Shown: in pieces, positions 45,716-58,610 of the stretch | How the letters are laid out: each line of letters opens with the position of its first letter | How positions within the stretch are numbered: position 1 is the stretch's first letter | DNA from: Leptodactylus fallax | Lineage: Eukaryota; Chordata; Amphibia; Anura; Leptodactylidae | Assembly (NCBI GenBank): GCA_947044405.1 | Contig: CAMRHE010000028.1 | Span: forward strand, 7,233,501 to 7,297,500 | Direction of reading: 5' to 3' | Length of the DNA stretch: 64,000 nt | Position numbers and translations under genes: made by a program | Notes under the pieces: model-generated | Told to the model about the DNA's origin: nothing | Seen by the model: only the letters and a program-made list of their open reading frames with translations | Database searches by the model: none

Positions 45716-47930
45716 ACATTGTCCAGTGTGGCTGTAACTGGAATCTATGCCGGCTTCAGCTATAATTTGGGCCATCTATAATACATTTGTTGGGCTGAGG
45801 CCTTTCTGCACTGGCCTGCCTTCTTCCCCTCACTGCTTTGCCCATTTTGTTGAAAAGTGACAAGCAGGACACAAATTAGAAAAAGTAGCTATTTTTATGC
45901 AAAAAAACAGGCATGTGCAGCAAACATTGGCATACAAGACTTGATAAATTGTCCCCGTTGTGTTTGTAGCATTGGGAATAGGTGGATAAGCGACTTCTCC
46001 CCGCCCTGCTCCGCATGATTGACAGGTCTCTCCCCAAACAAACAAGGCCGAGTGAGGCAGAGAGGCCGCCACACAGTGGATTCATCTTCCGTGGCCGGAC
46101 TTGTTCCCATTCTCTGAAACTCCCTGGATGGCTCTCTGTTATGGCTCACCTGGTTGGGATTTTTGGGCTTCCTTTTACAGGTTCCCTTTTAAGATTAGTG
46201 GTTTCAAGGGGGTCAAACATTGTTGTAGTCTCTGTTCACACAAGTATTATGTTGGAGCTCATAGACATCCGAATCTCACTCTCCAGGAAGCCGGAGTCAA
46301 ATAAATAATTAATATTGTATAATTAATTAGATACTTAGTTGTTACATATTTACTTTTATAGGAATAATTGATTCATTTTCTCCTGAATTAGCGTTTTTTT
46401 ATTGTTTCTGTCTGACCATGGGTCTCGGCCATTAATGAAGGAATCTGAGTCAGGCTGTGGAAAATTGGGAGTTGGAGCTTTGTCCTACTGACTCCACAGC
46501 CCTGCCTGGACATCACCTGGGTGTATAGCGGTAATATTTAAGCACTATGTTTCGGCATTATGATACTGTATATTGGTATTATTTGGCCATTGTATGGGGC
46601 TGTTATTTCAGCACTGTATGGTGCCATTATGTCTCTATACGGTGGTATTATCTTGGCATTATATGGCATAACAATATTTAATGCCATGAATACAGAAAAT
46701 CAGTTTTCTTACAGCATGAAAATGCTTCATTGTAAAATTCTGCGCATCCTAATTGATATGAGTAGGACACAGATGGCCGCCGCTCGCCCCTACTGCTTCT
46801 TAAGCAATCCACGTTGCACAGACAAACCCGATAGGACTCCACCAATGCAACTAAAACAGAAAAACGTCGTCTATATAATACATACATACCCTTCGCTTCT
46901 TCATTACACATCAGTAAGGTCTATGTCCGGCGCACATACGCCAGGCTGCCCGGGTTCCTTTCCTGCCATTGCTCTATTTCTATAGCCTTCCTATATATTA
47001 TATTTCATATCCTGTCCCCACGGCCGTATACAGATGCTCGGACTCCGCAGGACAGGAGTTATTACTTAGTTTACCAGGCTTAATCTACTACTTGTGGTGC
47101 GTAGATGAGATGTGGTTGTCAGCGTGTACACAATGTAGTCAGCCTTGGACTGCTCATCGCTTCTTCATCATGCGGTGTATGTCATTGATGGAGCGGCAGT
47201 CGCTATCTGTCTCATTGTATTTAACCAGCTGGCTTTACATAATATATACCCGGGCACTTCAGGACAATAGTAGGAGCTGCAGAGACGGCAGCCACAAGGA
47301 GGATCCAGCTGACGGACTGTGCCCCGGTCATCACTAGTACCGATCCTCGTCACCTGTGTCCCACTGCTGGGTGTGGCCCTTAGACTTTGCCTCTATGACA
47401 TCATGGGGGCCAGAAAAACTTGGATTATGGGATTTGTCACTTTGCCTATCAGACTGATAACAATGAAGCATCTGCTTGTGCACAGTGAAGGCAATTTACA
47501 TAAAGCCCTATGTAAATGATATCATGGTGGCGCCTGTAAATGGGGACTATGTAGATCCCAGGTAGCCATTGAGCCCAGGAATTTGCTGATGGAAACTCAT
47601 TTTTTCAGCTTTTTTTTTTTTTTTTTTCCTTTTATTGTACTCAAGCAATAAAACTGATGTCAAGTTTCACATGTGAATGTCATTCCGTCACTGGCCATAG
47701 CAGTAGCCCGCCTCACACAGTGACTGGCCAAACAATGTTTCCTGTTTGTCAAAAAGGACCTGGAAGCTTCTGAACAGGAGCTGCACAATTGCAGGGATGG
47801 GGTTAATGAGGTATGTTTTTTTTTGTTTTTTTTTTATTTTACACCTTTTTTTTTTTTTTTTTGAACATTTTTTAATGAACAAGACAATGCCTTTAAGCAT
47901 AATTTTACAAGGTTCTCTGCTATTTACCAT
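45716..47930. other. No gene over 2.2 kb; small repeats
   Basis: A fragment of the GACTCC/GGAGTC-type dispersed repeat at 46428-46506. A degenerate tandem of about 27 bp (GGCATTATATGG / GCACTGTATGG) at 46550-46672, which gives a spurious frame at 46560-46985. Poly(T) at 47612-47628 and 47846-47862. Confidence 0.5.
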
Positions 47931-48271
47931 TTAAAGGGGAGTCGCTGTCACCCTGAACATTTTGATATCTTGTTTATCCTATTCTGTTCAGCCATTCCAC
48001 AGATATAAGCCACTTTAGAGTTGATACAAATTAAGGTCTGCTAGCCAAGTGGGCGGCAACACTTGACATACAACACAGAGAACCCGCTACCATAGAAACC
48101 AGTGTTGCTGCCCACTTGACTATTAGACCCTAATTTGCGTTAACCCTAACAGGGCTTATATCTGTGGAATGGCTGAACAGATTTGGAAAAACAAAACTCC
48201 AAAATACTCGTGGTGACGGCGCCAATCAGATGGTGGATGTCATTTCAGTCCTAGTGAAGGGTCCTCTTTAA
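47931..48271. mobile_element. TTAA-flanked foldback MITE (family C), copy 2
   Basis: TTAA at 47931-47934 and 48268-48271. The arms pair: GCTGTCACCCTGAACATTTT with ATACTCGTGGTGACGGC, GTTCAGCCATTCCACAGATA with TATCTGTGGAATGGCTGAAC, and TGGGCGGCAACACTTG with AGTGTTGCTGCCCACTTG. It is clearer than the 23.2-kb copy. Confidence 0.85.
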
Positions 48272-50948
48272 CCCTTGTCAGGCTGCATAATTTTACAACA
48301 TTACAGGCTCCATAGGAATAGGTACAATTGTACCTACTCAGCCGGACGAGGGTTAAAGGTGATCCAGAGAGCTTTGATAACCCTCTTGACTACACTCTTT
48401 CTCCGCAGATTTTTTTCCCCTCCTCGCATGGCTTCTTGGCAGCCGTACCGCACTATTATGACTTTATTAAGTGTATCTTCTTCTCTACTTAATTCCCTTT
48501 AATCTGTAGTCATTGAGCTCTGTGATATTTTACAGAATTGTGAATGGTTTATTAAATTACTTTGGTTTTTACTGTTCGCAGTCAATTTATTTTCATATTT
48601 TAATTGAAATATTAAAGGTAATTTTTATGATAATCCTCGTGTAGGGCGAGTCACTATGTTCAACATTGTAGCTCTAATTCAATTTACTTTTTTTTTGTTC
48701 TCAATCGCATTTTTAGGTTTATTTTTTTTTTCTTACCTACATCATTAATAGTCCTTATAGTATTGTCTACCCCGAGTGTCACCAGTAAGACGACGGCTCC
48801 AATACCTAAAGGCATGCTTGTTTCAGGAAGCGTCACCCTGCTTTGCTCCTAGACACATTTAGGTTGGTGACTTAGAGGGCGTATTCGCAGAATATTAGTC
48901 GCTGACCCACTGCCAGGTGCAGTACCAGTGAAGTGGATGAGATTTAAAGGGAAAATGTCAAGTCCATTTGGGACACTATACCACCTACATATATGTGGAC
49001 TGGTAGTTTAGTGTCCCAAATAGCCCCGTTGAAACCCGGTCCATGCTTCACTTTGGCTTCAGTGCACATGTGCAAAGGTTCAGAGAATAGTGATAGGTAC
49101 AGTGGGGACCAGAAAGATGGGAACCCTGTCCACTTAAAAAGCAGTTACACGCAAAGGCCCACAGACCCCATAGACTATAATAGGATCCGCACGGTTTCAG
49201 TCCTTGCAGGACTTTTCTCTCCCCCCGATTGTAAGCGCAATCTGCGGCGTAGTCTCGTACAGAGACTCCAACACAGATGTGAACCTAGCCTTACGCTCCA
49301 TGTTTGTGTCAGAGGCTTCATTCGCAATCTAAGGTTGTAGATGGGGAAAAAAATCCCAAAAGCACAACTTTTTCCCTGACGAAATGAGATAAAGCTGCCG
49401 ATACCAGTGGATCCTATTGTAGTCAGTGGGATCCCTCAGGATCCCTTGTTGTTAGTCATCAGATGGATCTCTCGTTACTATTTAGTCTGTTCTTCTGTTC
49501 CTGTGATGAAACGGGGCAACAGACCAAACTCCACAATGGGGGGGCATTTCTTGTTCCGTTTGTGCCATAAAACGGGTGTAGATGGGAATAGTTGCTATGC
49601 AGTTTTGGTGCACAGCCCTTTTTTGATGATGATTCCCACTTTGTGTGCCCCACTCATCACTTTTTGCAAAAGGGCACACAAAGGCAGACCAAGGCGGGCC
49701 GGGACGGGGATGCAGTGGCCCAACTACTTTACTATAATTCACGTCAGAAAATTGCCGTGAGTTATATGGGAAACCCACGCTAGATCTCCATCCTGGTGCA
49801 TGGGAGCCTCTTAATAATGCAGGTGGAGTTAACGCCAGCCCGGCAATGGTTTAAAGGGAATCTATCATTCACAAAACCACTTTTAAGCTAATGGCACGTT
49901 GGAATGGCCTTTAAGAAGGCCATTCTTCTCCTAACTTTCCTTGTTTTCTTCTCCCAGCCAATTCCAAGATGATTCGTTTTGGTAATGATAAACTCCCTCT
50001 AAGACTGGAGTACAGAATGTCAGTCTTTATAAACTCCCCCATTATGTGAACCCAGGCTTCCCTGTAGACATGTATGCCTGTTTTTCATGTGTAAGGGCAC
50101 TTCGGATCGTCCTCCATACACACCTATTCCCATGTAATTAAATGGTCCGATGGATTTCATTTTCCTTCATTCAAATTTTTAGTAAGTTTGTGACAAATTT
50201 ACCCAATTTTCTGAACTGAAATCAATTTTTGCATCTTTTTTGGTCTTTCAATAAAGGAGAGGAGCCGGGTGTAATCTGGTGGAGTGTAATTTTGTTTCTC
50301 ACCTTTTGATTTCCCTCCCGTCTACGAGCTGATGATTAAACCGGCTCTTCCTCTTGTATATTATCATCCTGTGTAATTTCATCATCTTCCATTTACTACT
50401 TCACGTCCTCTTATTACACCGTAAAATGTCTCTGTCTCAGGAAAGTGAAATGCAAAAGATGAGAAAAAAAGAGGATTTTATAAAAACATCTTCTATTACA
50501 TTGAATTTAATGCATTGCTGGTAATTTTGATTAGATGTCAATGCTCTTATCTAGTATAGTTATGTCAGCTCAACCATTTTTGCAGAGAATAATGCTTTAT
50601 GCCATCCCCCTATTATTCCTCCTGGAAATGAATTTGTATAAAAATAGAAGCGCAGCGGGTCTGTGCAAGTTGGCTGATATATTTATATTTGTCTGACAAA
50701 ATCCAGCATGGGCGATCTGTTTTTGGCAGACTAAACACTGCCATTGTCCATCTACTTGTGGTGATTTGCAGCATCGACATGTCAAATAGCCGTCCGTTTG
50801 TCAGCCAAAATGGATAAATTAACCAGCTTAAGAGTCTCTATACAGGTGTCGCAGGACATTTGATTTGCCTTGAGGTCTTAAGGCTGTTTGGTATATAATA
50901 TATTTCAGTTTTACTAACCTCTAGTGCTATGTATGGTGTCATAAACCC
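48272..50948. other. No gene over 2.7 kb; repeat remnants
   Basis: A TTAA-type start (TTTAAAGGGAATCTATCATT) near 49851 and MITE-like CAGATGTGAACCTAGCCTTA near 49274. Frames at 48993-49340 and 49407-49760 lack domains. The part 50250-50840 looks single copy. Confidence 0.45.
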
Positions 50949-51997
50949 TTTAAAGGGAGTGTGTAGCCAGAACCAGCATATCACCTCAGCCCTGCAGATA
51001 GATAGGTTAGCGTCACCAGAACCAGCATATCACCTCAGCCCTGCAGATAGATAGGTTAGTGTCACCAGAACCAGCATATCACCCCAGCCCTGCAGATAGA
51101 TAGGTTAGTGTCACCAGAACCAGCATATCACCCCAGCCCTGCAGATAGATAGGTTAGTGTCACCAGAACCAGCATATCACCCCAGTCCTGCAGGTAGATG
51201 GGTTAGTGTCACCAGAACCAGCATATCACCCCAGCCCTGCAGATAGATAGGTTAGTGTCACCAGATCCAGCATATCACCCCAGCCCTGCAGATAGATAGG
51301 TTAGTGTCACCAGAACCAGCATATCACCCCGGGCCCTGCAGATAGATAGGTTAGTGTCACCAGAACCAGCATATCACCCCAGCCCTGCAGATAGATAGGT
51401 TAGTGTCACCAGAACCAGCATATCACCCCAGCCCTGCAGATAGATAGGTTAGTGTCACCAGAACCAGCATATCACCCCAGCCCTGCAGATAGATAGGTTA
51501 GTGTCACCAGAACAGCATATCACCCCAGCCCTGCAGATAGATAGGTTAGTGTCACCAGAACCAGCATATCACCCCAGCTCTTAAGATAGATAGGTTAGTG
51601 TCAGTAGATCCGGCATATCTCCCTAGCCTTGCAGATAGATAGGTTAGTGTCACCAGAACCAGCATATCACCCCAGCCCTGCAGATAGATAGGTTAGTGTC
51701 ACCAGAACCAGCATATCACCCCAGTCCTGCAGATAGATAGGTTAGTGTCACCAGAACCAGCATATCACCCCAGCCCTGCAGATTCATTCAGGTGACCCTA
51801 ACCTGTCTGACAGTATTTTTATCTTGTGAGTCGATGCCTCCATCATTATGCAGATGAGCTATTTGGAGCAATGGCACCACCCTTGTTGCACCAAAGAGCG
51901 TATCTGCATAGTTACACAAACTGCAATATCTTGGCAATGAAGGCACCGATTCACAAGGGGATAAAAGCTGCTTGTTTTTTTACACACTCCCTTTAAA
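50949..51997. mobile_element. TTAA-flanked element containing a minisatellite
   Basis: Ends match perfectly as a 17-bp inverted repeat, TTTAAAGGGAGTGTGTA at 50949-50965 and its complement at 51981-51997. With TTAA as the target site, the true termini read AGGGAGTGTGTA. The interior is a 49-bp tandem array (50970-51785) followed by a unique part with the small palindrome GCTATTTGGAGCAATGG / GTTGCACCAAAGAGC. Just right of the array, TCAGGTGACCCTAACCTGTC is a half-unit in opposite orientation, suggesting the parent element was a foldback. There is no transposase; piggyBac-type mobilisation is inferred. Confidence 0.82.
50970..51785. repeat. 49-bp minisatellite, array 2, about 17 units, inverted relative to array 1
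   Basis: The unit CCAGCATATCACCCCAGCCC followed by TGCAGATAGATAGGTTAGTGTCACCAGAA is the reverse complement of the 44.5-kb unit. Diverged units lie near 51580-51640. Confidence 0.97.
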
Positions 51998-52679
51998 TGG
52001 TTCATGGTTGTGATGTGGGTTTTGTGGACTTATATATATATACTTTAGCATCTGTGTTTTATCGCAGCAGCAGCCACATGACAATGATGCGCTAGCTGCA
52101 TGCGGCCGCCATGATTGCAGGTGTTTACGTGTATAATCTTGAATCATTGGTGGCCATATGTTGGTTTCATCCGGATTTTAGCTTTTTGCGTTTTTCTTGC
52201 TGCATTTTAATCCCCAGGTGTCTCCTTTATTTCTCGGCACCTGTGGATCCCGCACACTCACGTACAAATAAAACAACCTTGCAGCCTCTTCAGGTAATTA
52301 TGTCGTTGAGGATGGAGCGGCACAGATTAAATCCATCTTTTAGCGGCACAAGAGGGTATTCACTGTGTGACTTGATGTCGCGCGGAGCTCCATAGGCCCT
52401 TAGGAAGCTCTTATAAATCCCAGGGATTGATTAAAAAGGCAGATAGAATAAAAGAGCAGTAAATGTACAGTTTAACAATGATTACATCACAAGGCCGCGC
52501 TCCAGACTCTTGATTTACTCAGAAATTAAAGTGTTCTCCACCCAAAAATCAGACGATGATTGGGACTCCACATGGGCAGAGGCGGCAAGCGGTCTCGTAG
52601 TCTCATCAGAAAAACATGTCTGCTCTCTTCTAGAAACAGCACCACTCATGTCCATTGGTTGTGTCCGGTATTGCAGCTT
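51998..52679. other. No gene recognised
   Basis: Intron-like. The frame at 52111-52395 has no domain. Confidence 0.5.
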
Positions 52680-52694
52680 GTGTCTGTTCATTTA

Positions 52695-52915
52695 AAGAAC
52701 TGCCCATTTGTGAACAGTCCAATGACATCCATCATCTGATCAGCACTGTCACCAGGTGTGAGAATCCCAATGACATCCATCATCTGATCAGCACTGTCAC
52801 CCTGAGCATTCTGGTGTTTTGGTTATCCAAATCTGTTCCGCCATTCCACAGATACAGAAATTAGGGTCTACTGGCAGTGTTACCATCCATTTGGCTAAGT
52901 AGACCCTAATTTTTG
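52695..52915. mobile_element. Family C foldback element, copy 3, truncated and internally duplicated
   Basis: CCAATGACATCCATCATCTG through CAGCACTGTCACC is present twice in tandem (52719 and 52769). GTTTTGGTTATCCAAATCTG and TTCCGCCATTCCACAGATAC follow. The right arm is missing beyond GTAGACCCTAATTTTTGGTG. Confidence 0.72.
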
Positions 52916-52917
52916 GT

Positions 52918-53140
52918 GTCTTGTCTGGGGTCTGAATTCAAGGGTTTTTCTGTGGTCCTTTCTAGGGTCAGAGCTAGGGGACTGCTTTAATTTTGGGATC
53001 AGAACCTGGGGTCTGTAGTCTTTTTAGGGTCGTAACCTGGGGACTGTGTTCTTTTTAGGGTTGCTTCCTGGGGTCTGTAGTCATTTTACAGTTGAAGCCC
53101 AGCAATTGTGTTCTTTTTAGGATTGGAGCCTGGGGACTGT
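52918..53140. repeat. Degenerate tandem repeat, period about 40 bp
   Basis: Repeated cores CCTGGGGTCTGTAGTC, CCTGGGGACTGTGTTC and TTTTTAGGGT or TTTTTAGGAT occur at roughly 40-bp spacing. Confidence 0.75.
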
Positions 53141-53603
53141 CAATTATCTCCCCATTTCTTGTAATTTCCCTGATTGCACAGCTCTCATGGCCCCAAAATA
53201 ATAAAGTATTTCTTATGTATAAGTTGCAGGTGAATGCATGTAGTAACACGTGAGTACTACCCCGCCTGGTGATGATGGCGCTCCCTCTGCCGTCCCGTAT
53301 ACCCCCTGCTCTATGTTTTCAGAGTGACATCACATTTAAGATTTCTTTTCCATATTCTCGAGATTTACACAAAGCGTTGGCCTCAGTCACCGTCTCCCAT
53401 ACATCTTTGAGCTGATATCTTCTGCAATGTTGTAGGCGTCTATCTGACCAGCCCGATGTGTCGGGAGACTGATAGGCCGCACATGGCCATTACTTATAAG
53501 GAAAGACTGAGATTTCAGCGCCAGTGTATGACAGAATCCTCACCATCAGCTCCACAATATATACCTCATCTGGTGTAGACCTGCAGAAAATTAAAATATA
53601 TAT

Positions 53604-53640
<37 letters not shown>

Positions 53641-54183
53641 CACACACATCTGTGTATATATCTATATCTATCTATGGGTCAGAATACCCTATAGCCGTGA
53701 TCTTCCTTAAGCAATTCCATTCCCCAAGGCAAATACGATGGTCTGAAAGCTCATGAGATCTCAACCTTCCAGATGATGCGTCACACGTTGTACTTTCTAT
53801 AGTGCTCACATGGTCTGCGGCCTTGGTGATTGTTCTCTTTGCAACAGTATCTGGGGAGCCTGTCTGCATATATTATCCATGATGTATACATTGCCGCTGT
53901 GCAGAGGAAGCTGCGGCTACTACGATGTAATATTATAACATTACTATAGAGAGAGAGATCATTGGCTATAGTTTAACCATATATATTGATCTCTTTATAA
54001 TAGTAACAATTTAACAATACTAGGTGGATATACATGCCAGACTATAACATTGCTAGGTATATAATAGTCATTAGATAGTAATATATAGTGTGTGTGTGTA
54101 TATATAGATAGTGTGTATATCATAATTGATATTACTACGTATTAGCTGTATATTTTTACTATATATAATATCTATAGTATAAC

Positions 54184-54248
<65 letters not shown>

Positions 54249-55063
54249 ATCTAAGAGTTACCCAATGTTGGGCTTCTTGCACACAACAGTGTTCGTTGCC
54301 AGTGCGCTAATTGTTTCATTTTTCCTATCTAGCACACTGGGCCATTATATTGTACTGGCCTCATACACACAGTTGTGTATATCACAGGTTCGTATATGGT
54401 GCGGTGAGTCCGGGTCCTGTTCCTATCTGTTTTGTGGCCTGGGTTCAATGAAGGAAATTGAAGGTTCCGGTAAGACGCAGGCGGTACCCATATACAGAGC
54501 CGGCACACACTTGTGTCCTTATATCCATCATCTGCCCGGCCGTGTCATCTGTACTACAGAAATCTACTGAAGTGCCTCAATATTCTGCGGGGTCCTAGAA
54601 GTGCTGCAGTAAATGACTAATACCGCCTGGTAATGTGCACAGAATGGCGCTGCTCACTTATCTCACATATCATATATTTTATCGTTGTGAATGACTTTTT
54701 ATGTTGACTCTTTTACATTTTTTACTGTCACTGAATTGTTTCCAGATCTGATAGTAATGTCTGTAATTGGCCACAATGTTATCACTGCCCGGGTTACTGG
54801 GATTTGATGATCTCCACCCAAATAATAAGTCCTCATTATAGAGCAGCAGTTTGTGCTCCAGAGCGGACACTGACAAGAGGATTTAGTTATTATACAGACA
54901 CCGGAAAGCTTTTTAGCCCCCAGTTCACCCTCCTGTATACAAGTAAACGCTGACCCATCCTAGCGCCCGTATCCCCTCCCTGTGTATCACTATTAAGTAC
55001 GGTGCTCCTCTCTATACACCCCAGTGCTTTGTCTTACTGAATTAATTTACAAATAGAAGACAT
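53141..55063. repeat. No gene; microsatellites (TA)n and (TG)n(TA)n
   Basis: (TA)n at 53597-53640 and (TG)n(TA)n at 54184-54246, with more AT-rich text at 53990-54180. The rest is intron-like. The frame 54184-54570 begins in the microsatellite and is not a gene. Confidence 0.6.
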
Positions 55064-55439
55064 TTAAAGGGGTTTTCCATGACTTTAATATCTTTTGGAT
55101 AGGCTCTCAATTTCTGAACAGTGGGGTTCCTGCTTCTGATACCCCCATCAACTGTTTGAGGGGTCCTTGGCAGGACTGCAGTACCAGTCACGGCCACTAG
55201 TGTATAGAGCTGTGTCTGTTCCAGAGCACTGCAGCCCCGTGACTCAGCTGGCACAGTGCCCTCCATTATGTAGTGGCTGTGCCTGGTACTACACATAGCT
55301 TTGTGACATCCACTTAAATAGCGTTGAGCTGCACTACATGTACAAATGTACAACACTATCTGGCAAAGTGTTTAGTCTTCAGCACCGATCCGATATTGAT
55401 GATAGGCCATCAATAGTAAAATCCTAGACCGCCCTTTAA
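55064..55439. mobile_element. TTAA-flanked MITE (family E)
   Basis: TTAA at 55064-55067 and 55436-55439. The left end AGGGGTTTTCCATGACTTTA is loosely inverted with AGTAAAATCCTAGACCGCCC. The inner blocks GGATAGGCTCTCAA and TGATAGGCCATCAA also pair. Confidence 0.65.
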
Positions 55440-55999
55440 AGGCAGCCCCCCCCCCTGGTATATTCAACCGCTACCACCATGTTACAGAGCACATTGCACT
55501 GTTATACGGTATATCTCTCATATGTAGGTCACTTTTGTAGATCTAGAGAAAAACAACTTTGAAGTCTTATGTAAATGAGACAGCGAAGGCTTAAAAATAT
55601 TTCACTTATATAGTATATTATAATAATTAAGATCAAAACACATCAAATACATAAGAACCGATATAATGCTCCAATGTTAGTCCTCCTTTATTAATACAAA
55701 CTTGTAACAGCTACATATATAGCATTATGGGATATAATATATATATATATAATTATAATGCCCCTTAAGGGATCATGGGGAGTCATTCTGATGTACAGCA
55801 GGCACGAGTGTCTGTGACCACGTGTAGATACAGAATGTCATATACAAGCGATTTCTAGTCACCGTAAACCAAGGTGAGTTCAGGTTGTCCTGAGGAAAGC
55901 GCTATAAGAAGAGAATAAATCTGGACCCTGCCACAGTATAGATGATGGGTGACTGTGTATTATGGTGCAGACCAGTTAGGATGTTGCATCCCATTATAG
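55440..55999. other. No recognisable feature
   Basis: AT-rich sequence with a short C-run at about 55447-55456. Confidence 0.5.
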
Positions 56000-56692
56000 C
56001 GTAACTAAACTTTTGGACAAATTCTGATTTTCTGGCATTTTGTAATATACTTGGTTAACACATTTTGGCTCCTTTCTGTGAAATCCTGCAGTGTTTTATT
56101 TTCCCTTACTGCTCTATATAGAGAGCTGTCTCTGCTTCTCATTCAGTATGGCTGTGTGAAATGAAGAGAAAAATGAGGGGATGGAAGGACACTTTAAACA
56201 GCAATATCTCAGGGCATTATAAAACGTAGAACCCTGCTTCTGGTGTTATATGGAAGAGGAGATTCTCAGCTTTCATATGACACCAAGATGCTATTCTACC
56301 TGTATGATTTCCAGAGATATCACTGGTTGAAAGTACAGTTGGGATTGGGATATGTATAGTTGTTGCTGCGGTTATACGTATCCCAATCCCAACTGTGTTT
56401 TCAACCAGTGATATCTCTGGAAATCATACAGGTAGAATAGCAGCTTAGTATCATATGAAAGATGAGACTCTTGTCTTCCATATGACACCAAAGTTTCTAC
56501 CTTTTATGGTGCCTGCTTGAAGTGTCCCCCCAACCCCATACACAGCGAGAAGCTGAGACAGATATCAGAGAAGGAAGGGAAAGAGTGAAAACTGCAGGAT
56601 TTCACAGAACGGAGGCAAAATGTGCTAGTAAAGTATATTACAAAATTGACACACGTACTGCCAGAAAATCACAAGTTCCTCTTTAATATAAT
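56000..56692. mobile_element. Large foldback element, about 690 bp
   Basis: Outer arms: GATTTTCTGGCATTTTGTAA and CACATTTTGGCTCC, TGTGAAATCCTGCAGT on the left pair with ACTGCAGGATTTCACAGAAC, GGAGGCAAAATGTG and CTGCCAGAAAATC on the right. Inner arms around 56260-56460 pair almost perfectly (TACCTGTATGATTTCCAGAG, ATATCACTGGTTGAAA, CAGTTGGGATTGGGATA), with the loop near 56365. No coding capacity. Confidence 0.87.
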
Positions 56693-57041
56693 GTCCGGGT
56701 TCTCTTATAGGGATCCTGCATGTTTCTAGAAGTTTTGAGCTCCAGGCTCCAGTTACCCTGGGGACGCTCGAGTCAGTGACAGATCATTTGATGTGAAGTC
56801 ACGGCTTAACAAGTCCCCAGTGATTGCTCCGTAGCAACTTGTTTATGAAGACGACGTTGAGATATAAATATTCGCGGATCTTCATTATGGATCCTCCTGA
56901 TTAGCTCTTATACATGCAAAGCCGACTAATTCTAATCTGCAGGAAAAATTTTCAGGGTGAAGAAAAATGTAGGTTATAGCTTCACCATCTGGATGGAAAA
57001 CAGCAGGTTCACATACTTGTTTCAAGCTACTGGGGGAGCCA
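56693..57041. other. No recognisable feature
   Basis: Single-copy-looking sequence between two elements. Confidence 0.5.
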
Positions 57042-57420
57042 TTAAAGAGGACCTTTCACCACCTCCAGTACTTTGTCTCCTTCAATAGCCACCCCTCCAC
57101 TGATTTCGGCAAAGTTGGACTTTTTTTCTCTAGCCCCCACCATTCCTGAGCTATCAGTCCTGTTGAGTTTAATGCTTGATATTCTAATTATGGGTCTCTA
57201 CTGTCAGGGGGGTTGTCCTAGCCTGGAACCAACATCCCAGGACCGCCCACTTGACACTAGCCAGTCTAATCGGCATATTTGGTGCTGTAACTAAGAGCGC
57301 AGACAGCTCAGGAATGGTAGAGACTAGAGAAAAAATTCCACGTGGGCCAGAATCCGTGAAACAGCAGCTATTGAAGGACGCAAAGACATGGAGTTGGTGT
57401 AGGTGATGAGAGGTCCTCTA
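57042..57420. mobile_element. TTAA-type foldback MITE (family D), most complete copy
   Basis: Starts TTAAAGAGGACCTTTCACCA and ends GGTGATGAGAGGTCCTCT, with inverted inner blocks TTTTTTCTCTAGCCCCCACC / TAGAGACTAGAGAAAAAATT and CATTCCTGAGCTATCA / CAGCTCAGGAATGG. The right TTAA has decayed. Confidence 0.78.
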
Positions 57421-58610
57421 GGAGAGTTTTTGCACCCAAATCAATAGTACATGGATGCTTGACATTAGTGAGAAGTGTATGATGAGATCTACATTACACT
57501 ATTGTAGAAACAGTCCCATGGTCTGACCTAGACATTCGCATCAGTAACAGGGGCATAGCTATAGGGGGTGCAGATGTACCAAGCCACGAAACCTGAAGGG
57601 ACCCCAAAGGTCCATCTGCCACATAAAAGATACCTAAATGTCACTTGGTAGGTAGGGGCCCCCTTACAGATTTTGCTTTCAATTTACGCCTCTGGTGAGT
57701 GAGCTGTAAACTACATGACGTCACTCGCTCAGCACCACCTGCAGTCTCTGGCTTTCCTCCGCCTCTCCACGCCCACTCTATGACATCAGTTTGCAGACCT
57801 GGCTAGTATTGCTTCGATCTGTTGTCTTCTGATCTTCTGCCTTCCTGACGGTCCATCTATGGTTATGCTATAAGTCTGCGGCGTGGCTACAGAGGGGGCA
57901 GGGGTAGCAGTTTCTACTGGGCCCTGTACCCTGAGGGAGCCCCAAACATCCCCCTCTGGCAAAAGATGAGTAGGGGCCCCATTACTGATTCTCCATTGGG
58001 GCTCTGGATCTTCAATTGACACCTTTGTTGGGAATGTTGGGGGGAGTTGTAAAAATGTAATAAATAATTCTGGTGAATTTTAGTAAACATAAATAGGAAA
58101 AAAAAAATTCCATTCTGCGTACGTTTTAGTACAGGATATTTGTGAAACAATAGTCGGAAATCGCTTCTGCCAAGCTCACACTTGTCACAAAGGGGCGCAC
58201 TTATTACTGTGAACTTATATTAAGATCTTAGATCCTGCGTCTTAGTATCTGACTCCTGTTTAGTGTGTGGTTTTTTTTTTTTTTTTTTTTTTTTTTAATA
58301 ATTTTCAGCAGATCTGTGTGTTATATGCCGGGGGTGACCAGGCACAGTATGCCACCTATCAATTAGGTCTCTGCAGGAAGTTTTACTGACCCCTTTGATA
58401 TCTGCATTTTTCACCTGAAGCCTAAATATATTATGCATCTGTCTTCTGATGTATAATAGGGAATATATTAAAAAAAAAAAAAAAAAAATCTGTAAGAAAA
58501 TCGAAAGGCATTAGCATTGTTGTGCAGTTTACTATGGATCATCTCTCTGATTTTTGCCCACAAATCTGCAAACCAGTTACACGTTGAGATGTGTGGCCGG
58601 CATAAGAGTC
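57421..58610. repeat. No gene; family F repeat fragments and homopolymers
   Basis: AGGGGCATAGCTATAGGGGG and TGAAGGGACCCCAAAGG at 57548-57620, and GGGGCAGGGGTAGCAGTTTC at 57895, resemble the AGGGGCGTAAATATCAGGGT start at 63795. Poly(T) at 58270-58296 and poly(A) at 58469-58488. Confidence 0.5.

Noticed and set aside
46560..46985. Frame of 141 codons starting MILYIGIIWPLYGAV
   Set aside because: The first third is translation of a degenerate tandem repeat (GTATGG/ATTATG text) and the rest shows no domain.
44486..51785. The (C)TGCAG|GG and similar AG/GT signals inside the 49-bp arrays as exons
   Set aside because: They recur in every unit, so they reflect the repeat and not real splice sites.
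54184..54570. Frame of 128 codons starting MCVCVCIYIYIY
   Set aside because: It begins within a (TG)n(TA)n microsatellite; the remainder has no domain.
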